Of a DNA stretch of 46,222 nucleotides, positions 22,712-30,434 are shown one piece after another. The stretch comes from CAYVUM01 sp964619055 (GTDB taxonomy: Bacteria > Pseudomonadota > Alphaproteobacteria > Rhodospirillales > Defluviicoccaceae), in NCBI GenBank assembly GCA_964619055.1, contig CAZUDB010000026.1, forward strand, positions 1-46,222. The letters are read 5' to 3'. The notes beneath the pieces are model-generated. The model was not told where the DNA came from, ran no database searches, and was given only the letters and a program-made list of their open reading frames with translations. Position 1 is the first letter of the stretch. Each line of letters begins with the position of its first letter. A program made the position numbers and the translations under genes.

Positions 22712-24142
22712 TCAGGGCAGGCGCTGCAGCATCGAGACAATGCGGCGCGTGCGGGGGCTGAACAGCCGCTCGGTGTAGTAGGCGCCGGCGGCCCGCTTCG
22801 AGACCTCGCCGAGCGTGGGATAGGGAACGATCAGATTGGCGATGGCACCGATCTTGAGGCCCTCGTTCACGGCCAAGATCCAGGTCGTGATCATCTCCCC
22901 GGCATGGGGGCCGACAATGGTGGCGCCGACAATGCGCCCGCCCCGACCGGTCACGACTTTGATCAGGCCATCGGTATCGCGCTCCGTCTGGGCCCGGTCG
23001 TTTTCGGCGAAGCTCCAGCGCGTCACCGTGGTCTTGTCGCCGTGGGCCTCGCGAGCCTGGGCTTCGGTCATCCCGACGTGGGCCAATTCCGGGTCCGTGT
23101 ATGTCACCCAGGGAACAGCGTGATACTTGACCTTGGCCGGCATATGGAACAGCGCGTTTCGAATGACGATACCGGCGTGATACGCGGCCATGTGGGTGAA
23201 CTGGTAGCCGCCGGCCACATCGCCGATAGCGAAAATTCGCTTGTTGGTGGTCCTGAGCCGGGCGTCGACCTTGATGCCCTTGGCCGTGTACTCAACGCCG
23301 GCCACGTCCAGACCGAGACCGTCCACGTTGGCCACGCGGCCCGCCGAGGCCAGGATATGGGAGCCGTCAATCCGGGTTTCCTGGCCGGCCGCATCGACCA
23401 TCACGGCGATGCCGCCGTCCGTCGACGGAGCGGCCGCTTTCACCGTTGTGCCCTCACGGACGTCTACACCTTCCTGGACGAGCCGGCGGCGGACGATTTC
23501 CACAGCTTCCGGGTCGTCCTTGGGCAGAATGCGGCCGCGTTGCAACACCGTCACCTTGGACCCAAGGCGATGATGAGCCTGGGCCATTTCACAGCCGATG
23601 GGCCCACCACCCAACACGATCAGGTGATCGGGCCGCTCGGTCAGGTCAAATATCGTCTCATTGGTGAGGTAGGGCAGCTTGTTGAGTCCAGGCACGGCGG
23701 GCTCGGCCGGACGCGAACCCGTCGCGACCACAAATCGCCTGGCGTGGATGCGCATCCCATTCGCCTCCACCTCGTTCGGTGCGGTGAACCGCGCGGCCGC
23801 TTGGATGACACGAACGCCCAGTCCCTCGAACCGCTCCACGGAATCATGGGGGGCAATGGTGGCGATGACGCCATGGACGTGGTCATGGACCTCGGCGAAA
23901 CGGACCTCCGGGTCGTGCCCGTTGACACCGAGGGCCGCACCTTTGCGCCCGGCGTGGGCCACGTGGGCGGCGGCGATCAGCGCCTTGGATGGAACACAGC
24001 CATAGTTCAGGCAGTCGCCGCCCATCTTGCCCTTCTCAATGAGAACGACCTTAGCGCCCATCTGGACGGCGCCGGCGGCAACGGAAAGGCCCCCAGAACC
24101 AGCACCAATGACGCACAGGTCGGTTTTGATAATGTCAGTCAC
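22712..24142 (-). CDS. MerA-like pyridine nucleotide-disulfide oxidoreductase (FAD)
   Basis: 476 residues. FAD site: VIGAGSGGLSVA near residue 11. Redox-active disulfide: Cys44 and Cys49 in GGDCLNYGCVPSK. NAD(P) site: VLGGGPIGCEMAQ. Second FAD motif: RIFAIGDVAGG. The C-terminal active-site segment reads VPYPTLGEVSKRA: the His of dihydrolipoamide dehydrogenases (HPT..E) is Tyr here, as in mercuric reductase. However, there is no N-terminal metal-binding domain and no C-terminal cysteine pair, so mercury reduction is not supported. It probably reduces a small disulfide or other electron acceptor. It sits between the cupredoxin-like gene (51 bases upstream) and TVP38 (26 bases downstream). Confidence 0.9.
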   Translation of the reverse strand: MTDIIKTDLCVIGAGSGGLSVAAGAVQMGAKVVLIEKGKMGGDCLNYGCVPSKALIAAAHVAHAGRKGAALGVNGHDPEVRFAEVHDHVHGVIATIAPHDSVERFEGLGVRVIQAAARFTAPNEVEANGMRIHARRFVVATGSRPAEPAVPGLNKLPYLTNETIFDLTERPDHLIVLGGGPIGCEMAQAHHRLGSKVTVLQRGRILPKDDPEAVEIVRRRLVQEGVDVREGTTVKAAAPSTDGGIAVMVDAAGQETRIDGSHILASAGRVANVDGLGLDVAGVEYTAKGIKVDARLRTTNKRIFAIGDVAGGYQFTHMAAYHAGIVIRNALFHMPAKVKYHAVPWVTYTDPELAHVGMTEAQAREAHGDKTTVTRWSFAENDRAQTERDTDGLIKVVTGRGGRIVGATIVGPHAGEMITTWILAVNEGLKIGAIANLIVPYPTLGEVSKRAAGAYYTERLFSPRTRRIVSMLQRLP

Positions 24143-24193
24143 AGCACAAAGTCTCCCCTTGGGCGATCAGGCGGCGAGCCGCTCCGCCGGGCC

Positions 24194-24691
24194 TTAGCCC
24201 TTGACGACGATCCGGTAGTCAGGTGTCGGGTTGAGGGGACAGGAGTAGACGTACTCTCCCGGTTCCAGCGTGACTTCGTAGTCCTTGGTGGTGCCCTGGC
24301 TCAAACCGCCACCGGAAACACTGGTTTTGCTGAGCTTATGGAGCGGATTGCCGAGCTGATAATCGGCTTCTCGGACCCAGAACCCGAGATCATAGGGGAC
24401 GTCCGTGTTGGTGACGCGAAAGACGTACGTGCCCGGCTCCAGCTCGAGCACTTTAGAAGCGGCGACACGGTCGGCGCCGCTTTCGGTATTGATCGTCCGG
24501 CATTCGTCGGCGTTGGCCGGGGTGTAGCCGTGGTCGACGCCGTTCTCGGATTCCAGGAACTGGCATCCGGTTTGGGTCAGCGTAATGACGTGTCCGTCGG
24601 CACGCACCTCGGCGCCGGCCAACAGGGCCGTGGTTAAGGCAGCAACGGCGAGGGTGTGGCGGGTGAAGCCGCGGGAGGGCATATCGGTCAT
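24194..24691 (-). CDS. Periplasmic cupredoxin-like protein without an evident copper site
   Basis: 165 residues from the ATG at 24691, which has GAGGAT about eight bases upstream; a longer frame to 25459 runs antisense through the LysR gene and is not real. A signal peptide (TLAVAALTTALLAGAEVRA) is followed by a small beta-rich domain with cupredoxin-like strands: VLELEPGTYVFRVTN and YEVTLEPGEYVYSCPL. The loop after the conserved cysteine reads CPLNPTPDY and lacks the His and Met of a type-1 copper centre. Two other cysteines (TGCQF and DECRT) could form a disulfide. It leads the operon with the flavoprotein and TVP38. A role as redox partner is only a guess. Confidence 0.72.
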   Translation of the reverse strand: MTDMPSRGFTRHTLAVAALTTALLAGAEVRADGHVITLTQTGCQFLESENGVDHGYTPANADECRTINTESGADRVAASKVLELEPGTYVFRVTNTDVPYDLGFWVREADYQLGNPLHKLSKTSVSGGGLSQGTTKDYEVTLEPGEYVYSCPLNPTPDYRIVVKG

Positions 24692-24907
24692 GGTTATGGC
24701 ATCCTCGTTTCGCGCGTGACGTGTTCTGCGCATGGGTCGGTGTCTTTGAGATGCTCGCGCGGTGCTGATTGGTCCCATGCCGTTGACCTGTCGTATCCAT
24801 AGCGGCCGGACATGGACCCTCACCACGCCCAGGACACATAGGGCCATTTCCGCTCGCAAAAACGGGTATTTGGGGTCATTGCGCGCCATGTCCGGGGGAG
24901 TTGACCG
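24692..24907. promoter_or_regulatory. Divergent control region with a 10-base inverted repeat pair
   Basis: This 216-base region separates the divergent starts of the cupredoxin-like operon and the LysR gene, the usual place for LysR binding. CCGGACATGG (24806-24815) and its exact reverse complement CCATGTCCGG (24886-24895) flank about 70 bases. The second arm ends 12 bases before the LysR ATG. The spacing would suit two bound dimers joined by bending or looping. No clear promoter hexamers stand out. Confidence 0.4.
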
Positions 24908-25789
24908 ATGGAAATGCATCAAATCCGCTATTTTCTGGCCGTTTGCCGCAGTCTCAATTTCACGCGAGCAGCCGAACAATGTCATGTCGCGCAGCCTTCC
25001 CTGACCCGGGCGATCCAAAAGCTGGAGGAGGAATTGGGCGGCCCGCTGTTTCACCGGGAGCGCAATCGGACGCACCTGACCGCACTGGGCCGGCTGATGC
25101 AGCCCTATCTGGAGCAAACGCTCAGCACCGCCGAGCAGGCGAAGGCTGAGGCGGAAAATTTCGGACGCGCGGACCACACACCGCTGACCCTTGGCGTCAT
25201 GTGCACCATCGGTCCGTCGCGGCTGGTGCCGCTCATGAACCGGTTGAAGGAGCGGTTGCCGCAACTGGAGGTGCGGGTGCAGGAGGGTCAGGGGCGCAAG
25301 TTGTTGGACGACCTGATGGCCGGCGACCTGGAAATCGCCTTGCTGGGACTTGCCGGGTATCCGGAGCGGGTTCGCTTCGACCGTTTGTACCGTGAGCGCT
25401 ACGTGGTGGCGTTCCCGCCCGGCCATCGCTTCGAAGCCATGACGGCGGTGCCCGTCCAAGAGATCGACGGCGAAGATTACCTGCTACGCCTGAACTGTGA
25501 ATACCCTGAATACTATGCCGATCGGATGGGCGAATGGTCCTTGTCACCGAACGTGCGCTATCAAAGCGAGCGGGAGGATTGGATCCAGGCCATGGTCATG
25601 GCTGGCATGGGTTGTTCCTTCATGCCGGAATTCCTTCCACTTTTTCCGGGTATTTCGACGCGAGTCCTTGTAGAACCCCAATTGGATCGCGAAATCGGAA
25701 TTGTAACGGTCCCCGGGCGGCGCTTCAGCCACGCCGTGGACGCGTTTGTAAGGCTTGTGCGATCACACGATTGGCACGCGACGGGTTAG
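24908..25789 (+). CDS. LysR-family transcriptional regulator
   Basis: 293 residues. The winged helix-turn-helix is at 1-60 (MHQIRYFLAVCRSLNFTRAA, then VAQPSLTRAIQKLEEELG). The effector-binding domain starts near residue 95 (LTLGVMCTIGPSRLVPLMNR). A conserved cysteine lies in RLNCEYPEYY, at a site common in a subgroup often labelled hydrogen-peroxide-inducible activator, but the sequence does not show the OxyR cysteine pair with certainty. It is transcribed away from the cupredoxin-like/flavoprotein/TVP38 operon and most likely controls that operon. The ATG at 24908 has a GGGGGAG site just upstream. Confidence 0.9.
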   Translation: MEMHQIRYFLAVCRSLNFTRAAEQCHVAQPSLTRAIQKLEEELGGPLFHRERNRTHLTALGRLMQPYLEQTLSTAEQAKAEAENFGRADHTPLTLGVMCTIGPSRLVPLMNRLKERLPQLEVRVQEGQGRKLLDDLMAGDLEIALLGLAGYPERVRFDRLYRERYVVAFPPGHRFEAMTAVPVQEIDGEDYLLRLNCEYPEYYADRMGEWSLSPNVRYQSEREDWIQAMVMAGMGCSFMPEFLPLFPGISTRVLVEPQLDREIGIVTVPGRRFSHAVDAFVRLVRSHDWHATG

Positions 25790-25905
25790 GTTGAGGCCAT
25801 CAGCCACGGCCGGTCGCCACCGTAGATGTAACTTTTTCGATGCCGCGCTGATCCGGATCGATCATCAAGCCGTATCACTGAGGTAAAGAACACGACGAGG
25901 CTCAC

Positions 25906-26010
25906 ATGAGACGGAACGCGAAATATCTCATCGTTTTGCTTATCTCCGCAGTCATCGCCATGACCTCACACCCGCGGAAGATCGCGAGTCGTAGGACCGC
26001 GGCAGCTTGA
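25906..26010 (+). CDS. Possible 34-residue membrane peptide
   Basis: A frame too short for usual gene calling: ATG at 25906 with GAGG six bases upstream, and TGA at 26008-26010. The peptide starts with Met-Arg-Arg, has the hydrophobic stretch YLIVLLISAVIAM (residues 7-19) and ends with a basic tail containing RK and RR. It lies 116 bases after the LysR gene and 67 bases before a strong terminator. This fits a small single-helix membrane protein, or the signal-peptide remnant of a decayed gene. I do not recognise it. Confidence 0.4.
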   Translation: MRRNAKYLIVLLISAVIAMTSHPRKIASRRTAAA

Positions 26011-26077
26011 CGTTGCGTATGCCTGCCACCGCGTGGGCTTGATCATCAACTCCTCTACCCTCCCCCAACAGCCTGTC

Positions 26078-26108
26078 GGCCCGCGCTCGAGCGCGGGCCT
26101 TTCTTGTT
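26078..26108 (+). terminator. Strong rho-independent terminator
   Basis: GGCCCGCGC-tcga-GCGCGGGCC is a perfect 22-base palindrome (26078-26099) followed by TTTCTTGTT. The T tract places it on the plus strand, closing the LysR and/or small-peptide transcript. The rest of the 362-base interval between LysR and the next gene shows no further feature. Confidence 0.85.
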
Positions 26109-26151
26109 CGTGCAAGGGGTGCTGGACGCTCGTCTTTGACCTGAAGTTCCA

Positions 26152-27552
26152 CTAGCTGTCGCCGCGAAAGCGCACGGCCAGCGGCGGAAACGCCTGCTCG
26201 CGCCCCGTCTGCAACCGTACCGCCGGATTGTACTTCAGGCAGTTGGGCAGGCAGTCACACTCAACGGCGATGTTCATGGGGGCGATCCGGCGTTGCGCCC
26301 TCAACTCGAACAGGCGCGGGACAACGCGATCACGCAACGAAGCCGGGTCGATGGAATTGACGAAGATCTTGGTCCCGCCCTCGAAACCGGCCGGATTGCT
26401 GATCCGCCACTTGATCAGAACCCGCCACGGCATCGGCACGTCGGCGTCGGGCGGTTTGTAGTACCATTCCTCATTGCACGGGATCTCGGGCCCCGTGGCC
26501 GCGTGGCAGGCATGCACGATATCGGACATGCATTTCAGCTCCTCCGCGCTGTGGTTCCACGGCTGGCTCCGTTCGCTTTTCGAGAAGATTTCCAGCGTCG
26601 GGAAGCGATGACCGAAGCCCGCGAACGCGATGGCGTGCTCGTTTTCGGCGAATACGAGGTTGCGGTATGCGGCAAAGTTAACGGCAGCCTCGTTGTAGAT
26701 ATTTGGATTGCTGCGGGCGAGCCGGATCTCCGTTTCGCTTTGGACGCCACGCTCGTCGATGGCGACCAGTTGCTTGTGGAGGTGATCGAAGGAGGCACCC
26801 GCCGGGCGTAGCCAGTTCTGGAACACGGCCACGTAGCGCACATACCGATTTGTCAGATAAATGTCGCGCATGGCGTCGATGGTGAAGCGCATGTATTGGA
26901 AATGATCGTCCGGGGTCAGGCTGGCTGAGCCCGCCAACTCGTTGCTGGAGGTTGCGCCATCGACGAAATGGCGCCGGGCCAGGATCAACTCGTGGCCGCC
27001 GGCAAAAAACGCGCTGGACATCTTCAAGCGCTCGTCGACGGGCATGCGGTCGATTTCGCCCTTGTCCATGCCGTTGGCCGCAAGCCGGGCGGTCATGATA
27101 TCGAGCACATGCTTTCGCCCGGCATCCGACGAAAGGTAGATGTGCTTGTGGGTTTGATTCTCGTCCGGGATCGAATAGCCGAAGTTTTTCTCCCAGTAAT
27201 CGAACGACACGATTTCGAATAGGTTCGGCACGCGGCGAAACTCCGCCACCGTGTCGAACAGCTCTTCGGCGCGGAGCTGACGCAAGGTCGCATAGCCCGT
27301 ATCCGACCGCACCAGTCGGGCTTTTTCCGGCGGCGTTTCCAGATACCGATCGGAGCAAAACGGGCAGTACTTTGCGTGGTCGCCCGGCTCCAAGGGCGCG
27401 CTCGCCGGCGGCTGGATGCCGAGCGGCCGGTTGCCGCGTCCTGGAACGGTCCACACTTCCGTGCCGGTGAACGGATTGACCTGCTTGATCGTGCCGTCCG
27501 CCATCCGCATCAAATAGTTGGTTTCTGAGATCGCTTCGGGAAGAACGGCCAT
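26152..27552 (-). CDS. GalT/HIT-fold protein (DUF4921-like) with cysteine clusters
   Basis: 466 residues from the ATG at 27552, which has GGAG eight bases upstream; a longer frame to 27594 lacks a site. The fold resembles galactose-1-phosphate uridylyltransferase. A CPFC pair (Cys63, Cys66) matches the GalT zinc site. SFDHLHKQLV (near residue 258) takes the place of the GalT active-site HPHGQ, as in HIT-type nucleotide transferases. A second cysteine cluster, ECDCLPNC, lies near the C-terminus. GalT-like proteins transfer or hydrolyse nucleoside monophosphates through a histidine; the substrate here is unknown. The closest family I recall is DUF4921. No galactose gene is nearby. Confidence 0.7.
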   Translation of the reverse strand: MAVLPEAISETNYLMRMADGTIKQVNPFTGTEVWTVPGRGNRPLGIQPPASAPLEPGDHAKYCPFCSDRYLETPPEKARLVRSDTGYATLRQLRAEELFDTVAEFRRVPNLFEIVSFDYWEKNFGYSIPDENQTHKHIYLSSDAGRKHVLDIMTARLAANGMDKGEIDRMPVDERLKMSSAFFAGGHELILARRHFVDGATSSNELAGSASLTPDDHFQYMRFTIDAMRDIYLTNRYVRYVAVFQNWLRPAGASFDHLHKQLVAIDERGVQSETEIRLARSNPNIYNEAAVNFAAYRNLVFAENEHAIAFAGFGHRFPTLEIFSKSERSQPWNHSAEELKCMSDIVHACHAATGPEIPCNEEWYYKPPDADVPMPWRVLIKWRISNPAGFEGGTKIFVNSIDPASLRDRVVPRLFELRAQRRIAPMNIAVECDCLPNCLKYNPAVRLQTGREQAFPPLAVRFRGDS

Positions 27553-27615
27553 CTGTGCTGCTCCAAAGCCGACGTTTGCGGCCATGCCGATCACACCGAA
27601 TCGTGAGCCGGCCGG

Positions 27616-28128
27616 CTACTGCGGTCTTTCCGCCTCGATGGGTAGGGGTGTCAACGCCAATTGGCAGACGTGGCCTTCTTCACGCTCCAACCGCCAAGCC
27701 GTCGTTTCTCCCGCGCGCCCGTTCCGGACAGCGGTGATGAGCCATATCAGCGCCGGCTCGTACGCCATGGCAAGATCCGTGGCCGATGGTTTTGCCGGCG
27801 CGTTCGGGTGCGAATGGTAATGGCCAACCAGAGTGTGGGGGCCCTCTGCGGCCTCTCGCATCACCGCGAAACGGACGGCGGGATCGACCTCGAACCGGTC
27901 CGGACGGCCGGGATCGGCCAGATTGCGGCTGGCGACGGCGCGCACCAATTGGACACCCGTTTGGCCGTCCCACTGTCCCACGAGCAGACCACAGCATTCG
28001 CGCGGATAGGCCGCTTCGGCTGCAGCGGCGAGGGTCCGGAGGAGGTGTCGTGGCGCGCGGACGTAACAGGCCTGGCCCACGCCGTTCTCCGTCGACTCGA
28101 AGCCGGAACGCTCCTTGGCCGCGGTCAT
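27616..28128 (-). CDS. JAMM/MPN (M67) metallopeptidase
   Basis: 170 residues with a complete JAMM zinc site: Glu44 in PRECCGLLVG, then His105, His107, Ser115 and Asp118 in GHYHSHPNAPAKPSATD. This is the active form of the Mov34/MPN fold, which cuts isopeptide bonds after ubiquitin-like proteins in eukaryotes and removes residues from sulfur-carrier proteins (CysO, ThiS-like) in bacteria. No ThiS, MoaD or E1-like gene is beside it, so its partner is unknown. Its ATG overlaps the stop of the upstream membrane-protein gene (TCAT on the plus strand at 28125-28128), showing translational coupling. It follows that gene in a two-gene operon. Confidence 0.85.
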   Translation of the reverse strand: MTAAKERSGFESTENGVGQACYVRAPRHLLRTLAAAAEAAYPRECCGLLVGQWDGQTGVQLVRAVASRNLADPGRPDRFEVDPAVRFAVMREAAEGPHTLVGHYHSHPNAPAKPSATDLAMAYEPALIWLITAVRNGRAGETTAWRLEREEGHVCQLALTPLPIEAERPQ

Positions 28129-28445
28129 GGCCGGATCGCAATGGTTCCAAGATGATTGCCGGTGCTTGCATCGAGGACGATCAGGCGTTCACACACGCCC
28201 GCCGGCCCGGTTCGGAGGTAGATCCGCTCACCGTCGGGATGGACGTCGACGACCGTGCATTCATCAGGCAAGGGCACACGGGCCTGACCAAAGCCCGCCA
28301 CCGGCGCGCCGGTGGCGGCCGCGGGCACCTCGTCCGCGCCACCGCCTGCCAGCTTCGTCATGAAGCCATAGATCAGCAGCCCGAAGCTCAGGATGATGAG
28401 AACACCAAGACCAATGACGAGAGCCTTGACGGCTTGAATCGACAC
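28125..28445 (-). CDS. Small single-pass membrane protein (DUF6476-like)
   Basis: 106 residues. One N-terminal membrane helix (about 6-29, VKALVIGLGVLIILSFGLLIYGF) and a periplasmic or cytoplasmic beta-rich domain with RVPLPDECTVVDVHPDGERI and LIVLDASTGNHLGTIAI, a single beta-propeller-blade-like pattern. This resembles short alphaproteobacterial proteins of the DUF6476 kind as I remember them; function unknown. It is coupled by a four-base overlap to the JAMM gene and starts only 17 bases from the divergent rluD start, so the two promoters must overlap the opposite genes or share a compact control region. Confidence 0.7.
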   Translation of the reverse strand: MSIQAVKALVIGLGVLIILSFGLLIYGFMTKLAGGGADEVPAAATGAPVAGFGQARVPLPDECTVVDVHPDGERIYLRTGPAGVCERLIVLDASTGNHLGTIAIRP

Positions 28446-28462
28446 GGTTCACAGACCCCATA

Positions 28463-29422
28463 ATGCGTGTGTCCACTTACACCGTTCCCATCGACGACGA
28501 CAAGGCCGGTTTGCGCTTGGATCGTGCGCTGGCCGATGCGCTGCCGGGCCTGTCGCGAACACGGATACAAGCTTTGATCGCAGCGGGACGGATCCATCAC
28601 GAGGATACAGGCCTCGTCACCAATGCGGCTCACGTGGTCCGGGGTGGCGAGGTCTTTATCGTGGCCGTCCCCGCCGACGTCCCGGCGGGTGTGGAGCCGG
28701 AACCGATCCCGCTGGAGATCGTGTATGAGGACGAGGACGTCATCATCGTCAACAAGCCGCCCGGACTGGTCGTTCATCCGGGGCCCGGCAACCAGACCGG
28801 GACCCTGGTCAACGCGCTCCTTCACCATTGTGGCCGCCTTTCCTCCATCGGCGCGCCCCTGCGCCCGGGCATCGTCCATCGTCTGGATAAGGACACATCA
28901 GGCCTTTTGGTGGCCGCCAAAACGGACGTGGCGCACTTAGGCTTGGCCAAACAGTTTGCGCTGCACACGGTGGACCGGGCCTACGTAGCCGTGGCGTATG
29001 GCTTGCCCACCGTCATGTCTGGCCGGATCGGCGGCAATATCGGCCGCGATCCCAACAATCGCAAACGGATGGCGGTGGTGGTTGGCGGCGGAAAGCCCGC
29101 GGTAACGGAGTACCAGGTTGTTGACGCCTTCGCCGCGGTCGCCAGCACCATCGAATGCCGACCGTTCACCGGGCGTACCCATCAGATCCGCGTTCATCTG
29201 GCCCATTTGGGTCACTCCATTGTTGGGGATGCGCTCTACGGGCGCCGGAGGGCCAAGAGCGCGCCATTGCCGATGCGGAACCTGTTGGAAACCTTCCCCC
29301 GCCAGGCACTTCACGCGTTCTTGATCGGCTTCAACCACCCGCGGCTCGACACATCTGTCCGATTCCAAGCAGAAATATCGAATGATATCAAATTATTGCT
29401 GCGTAGTTTAAAGGCGTTTTAA
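28463..29422 (+). CDS. rluD: RluA-family 23S rRNA pseudouridine synthase (RluD-like)
   Basis: 319 residues. An S4 RNA-binding domain at about 15-75 (LRLDRALADALPGLSRTRIQ) is followed by the RluA-type catalytic domain. The catalytic aspartate is in GIVHRLDKDTSGLL (near residue 141). PFTGRTHQIRVHLAHLGHSIVGDALYG is the typical second motif (cited here in parts: RTHQIRVHLAHLGH). The S4 domain and length match RluD, which makes the conserved pseudouridines of helix 69, though RluC is not excluded by sequence alone. It is directly upstream of rpoH in the same direction, as in other alphaproteobacteria, with 120 bases between. Confidence 0.9.
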   Translation: MRVSTYTVPIDDDKAGLRLDRALADALPGLSRTRIQALIAAGRIHHEDTGLVTNAAHVVRGGEVFIVAVPADVPAGVEPEPIPLEIVYEDEDVIIVNKPPGLVVHPGPGNQTGTLVNALLHHCGRLSSIGAPLRPGIVHRLDKDTSGLLVAAKTDVAHLGLAKQFALHTVDRAYVAVAYGLPTVMSGRIGGNIGRDPNNRKRMAVVVGGGKPAVTEYQVVDAFAAVASTIECRPFTGRTHQIRVHLAHLGHSIVGDALYGRRRAKSAPLPMRNLLETFPRQALHAFLIGFNHPRLDTSVRFQAEISNDIKLLLRSLKAF

Positions 29423-29542
29423 TTTGCACTATTCCCGACCGCTGTTCTAGGATATGGTCTACCTTGCGTTGATGAGATGTAGGGCTTGGGAACGTGATTT
29501 CCGGGCCGTCGGCCACAAAAGAGATAAGGGAAGGTGAACGCC

Positions 29543-30427
29543 GTGACAGAAATTGCCATGGATATCGAGCTGACACCCGAACGCAATCTTTCGCGATACC
29601 TTCAGCGCATTCGATCCTACCCAATGCTGGAAGCCAAGCAGGAGTACGAGCTGGCCCGACGGTGGGTGGAGCAAAACGACCTTCAGGCCGCTCATACGCT
29701 GGTGACGAGCCACCTGCGGCTGGTTGCAAAAATTGCCATGGGCTACCGCGGCTATGGCCTGCCTCTGGGTGAGCTGATTTCCGAAGGCAATCTCGGCATG
29801 ATGCAAGCGGTCAAGCGGTTCGATCCGGGCCGCGGCTTCCGACTCGCAACGTACGCCATGTGGTGGATCAGAGCGGCGATCCAGGAGTACATCCTGCATT
29901 CCTGGTCGCTGGTCAAAATCGGGACGACGGCAGCTCAGAAGAAACTGTTCTTCAATCTCCGCAAGTTGAAGGGCCAGATGCGCGCCATCGATGATGGTGA
30001 CTTGGCGCCGGAGTACGTGACCAAGATTGCGGAGCGGCTGAACGTCAGCGATATGGACGTCGTCCATATGAACCGGCGGATTGCGAGCCCCGATATGTCG
30101 CTGAATGCGCCCCTGCGCGATGACGGCGATGGCGAATGGCAGGACTGGCTTGTAGACACCGAAGAGAGCCAGGAGACGCGGCTTGCGGAGTCAGAGGAGA
30201 TGTCCAGCCGTCGCGGCCTGCTATCTTTCGCCATGAAGATTTTGAGCGATCGGGAACGGGAAATCATCAATGAGCGGCGGTTGAGCGAGGCCCCGGCGAC
30301 CCTGGAGCACTTGAGCCGACGCTACGGAATCTCCCGGGAGCGCGTTCGCCAAATCGAGGTGCGTGCTTTCGAAAAGCTGCAAAAGGCGATGCGCAACGCC
30401 ATTGTGGACCGCCAGTTGGCATTCTAA
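29543..30427 (+). CDS. rpoH: Heat-shock sigma factor RpoH (sigma-32)
   Basis: 294 residues from the GTG at 29543, which has GGGAAGG eight bases upstream; another GTG at 29534 and an ATG at 29558 are in frame. Region 1.2 (NLSRYLQRIRSYPMLE), region 2 (LVTSHLRLVAKIAMGYRGYG; ISEGNLGMMQAVKRFDP; YAMWWIRAAIQEYI) and region 4 (LSRRYGISRERVRQIEVRAF) are all present. LVKIGTTAAQKKLFFNLRKL is the RpoH box region where DnaK and FtsH control act. It directs RNA polymerase to chaperone and protease genes. Alphaproteobacteria often have two rpoH genes; whether this is RpoH1 or RpoH2 cannot be decided. It converges on the membrane-protein gene seven bases away. Confidence 0.95.
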   Translation: MTEIAMDIELTPERNLSRYLQRIRSYPMLEAKQEYELARRWVEQNDLQAAHTLVTSHLRLVAKIAMGYRGYGLPLGELISEGNLGMMQAVKRFDPGRGFRLATYAMWWIRAAIQEYILHSWSLVKIGTTAAQKKLFFNLRKLKGQMRAIDDGDLAPEYVTKIAERLNVSDMDVVHMNRRIASPDMSLNAPLRDDGDGEWQDWLVDTEESQETRLAESEEMSSRRGLLSFAMKILSDREREIINERRLSEAPATLEHLSRRYGISRERVRQIEVRAFEKLQKAMRNAIVDRQLAF

Positions 30428-30434
30428 ATCCAAC

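Noticed and set aside
22712..24142. Calling the flavoprotein a mercuric reductase
   Set aside because: There is no N-terminal HMA domain and no C-terminal vicinal cysteines, and no other mer gene is near, despite the MerA-like Tyr.
22904..24637. Plus-strand open frame of 577 codons opposite the flavoprotein gene
   Set aside because: It mirrors the opposite strand of a well-conserved FAD enzyme gene, has no family motif, and exists because GC-rich genes leave long stop-free antisense frames.
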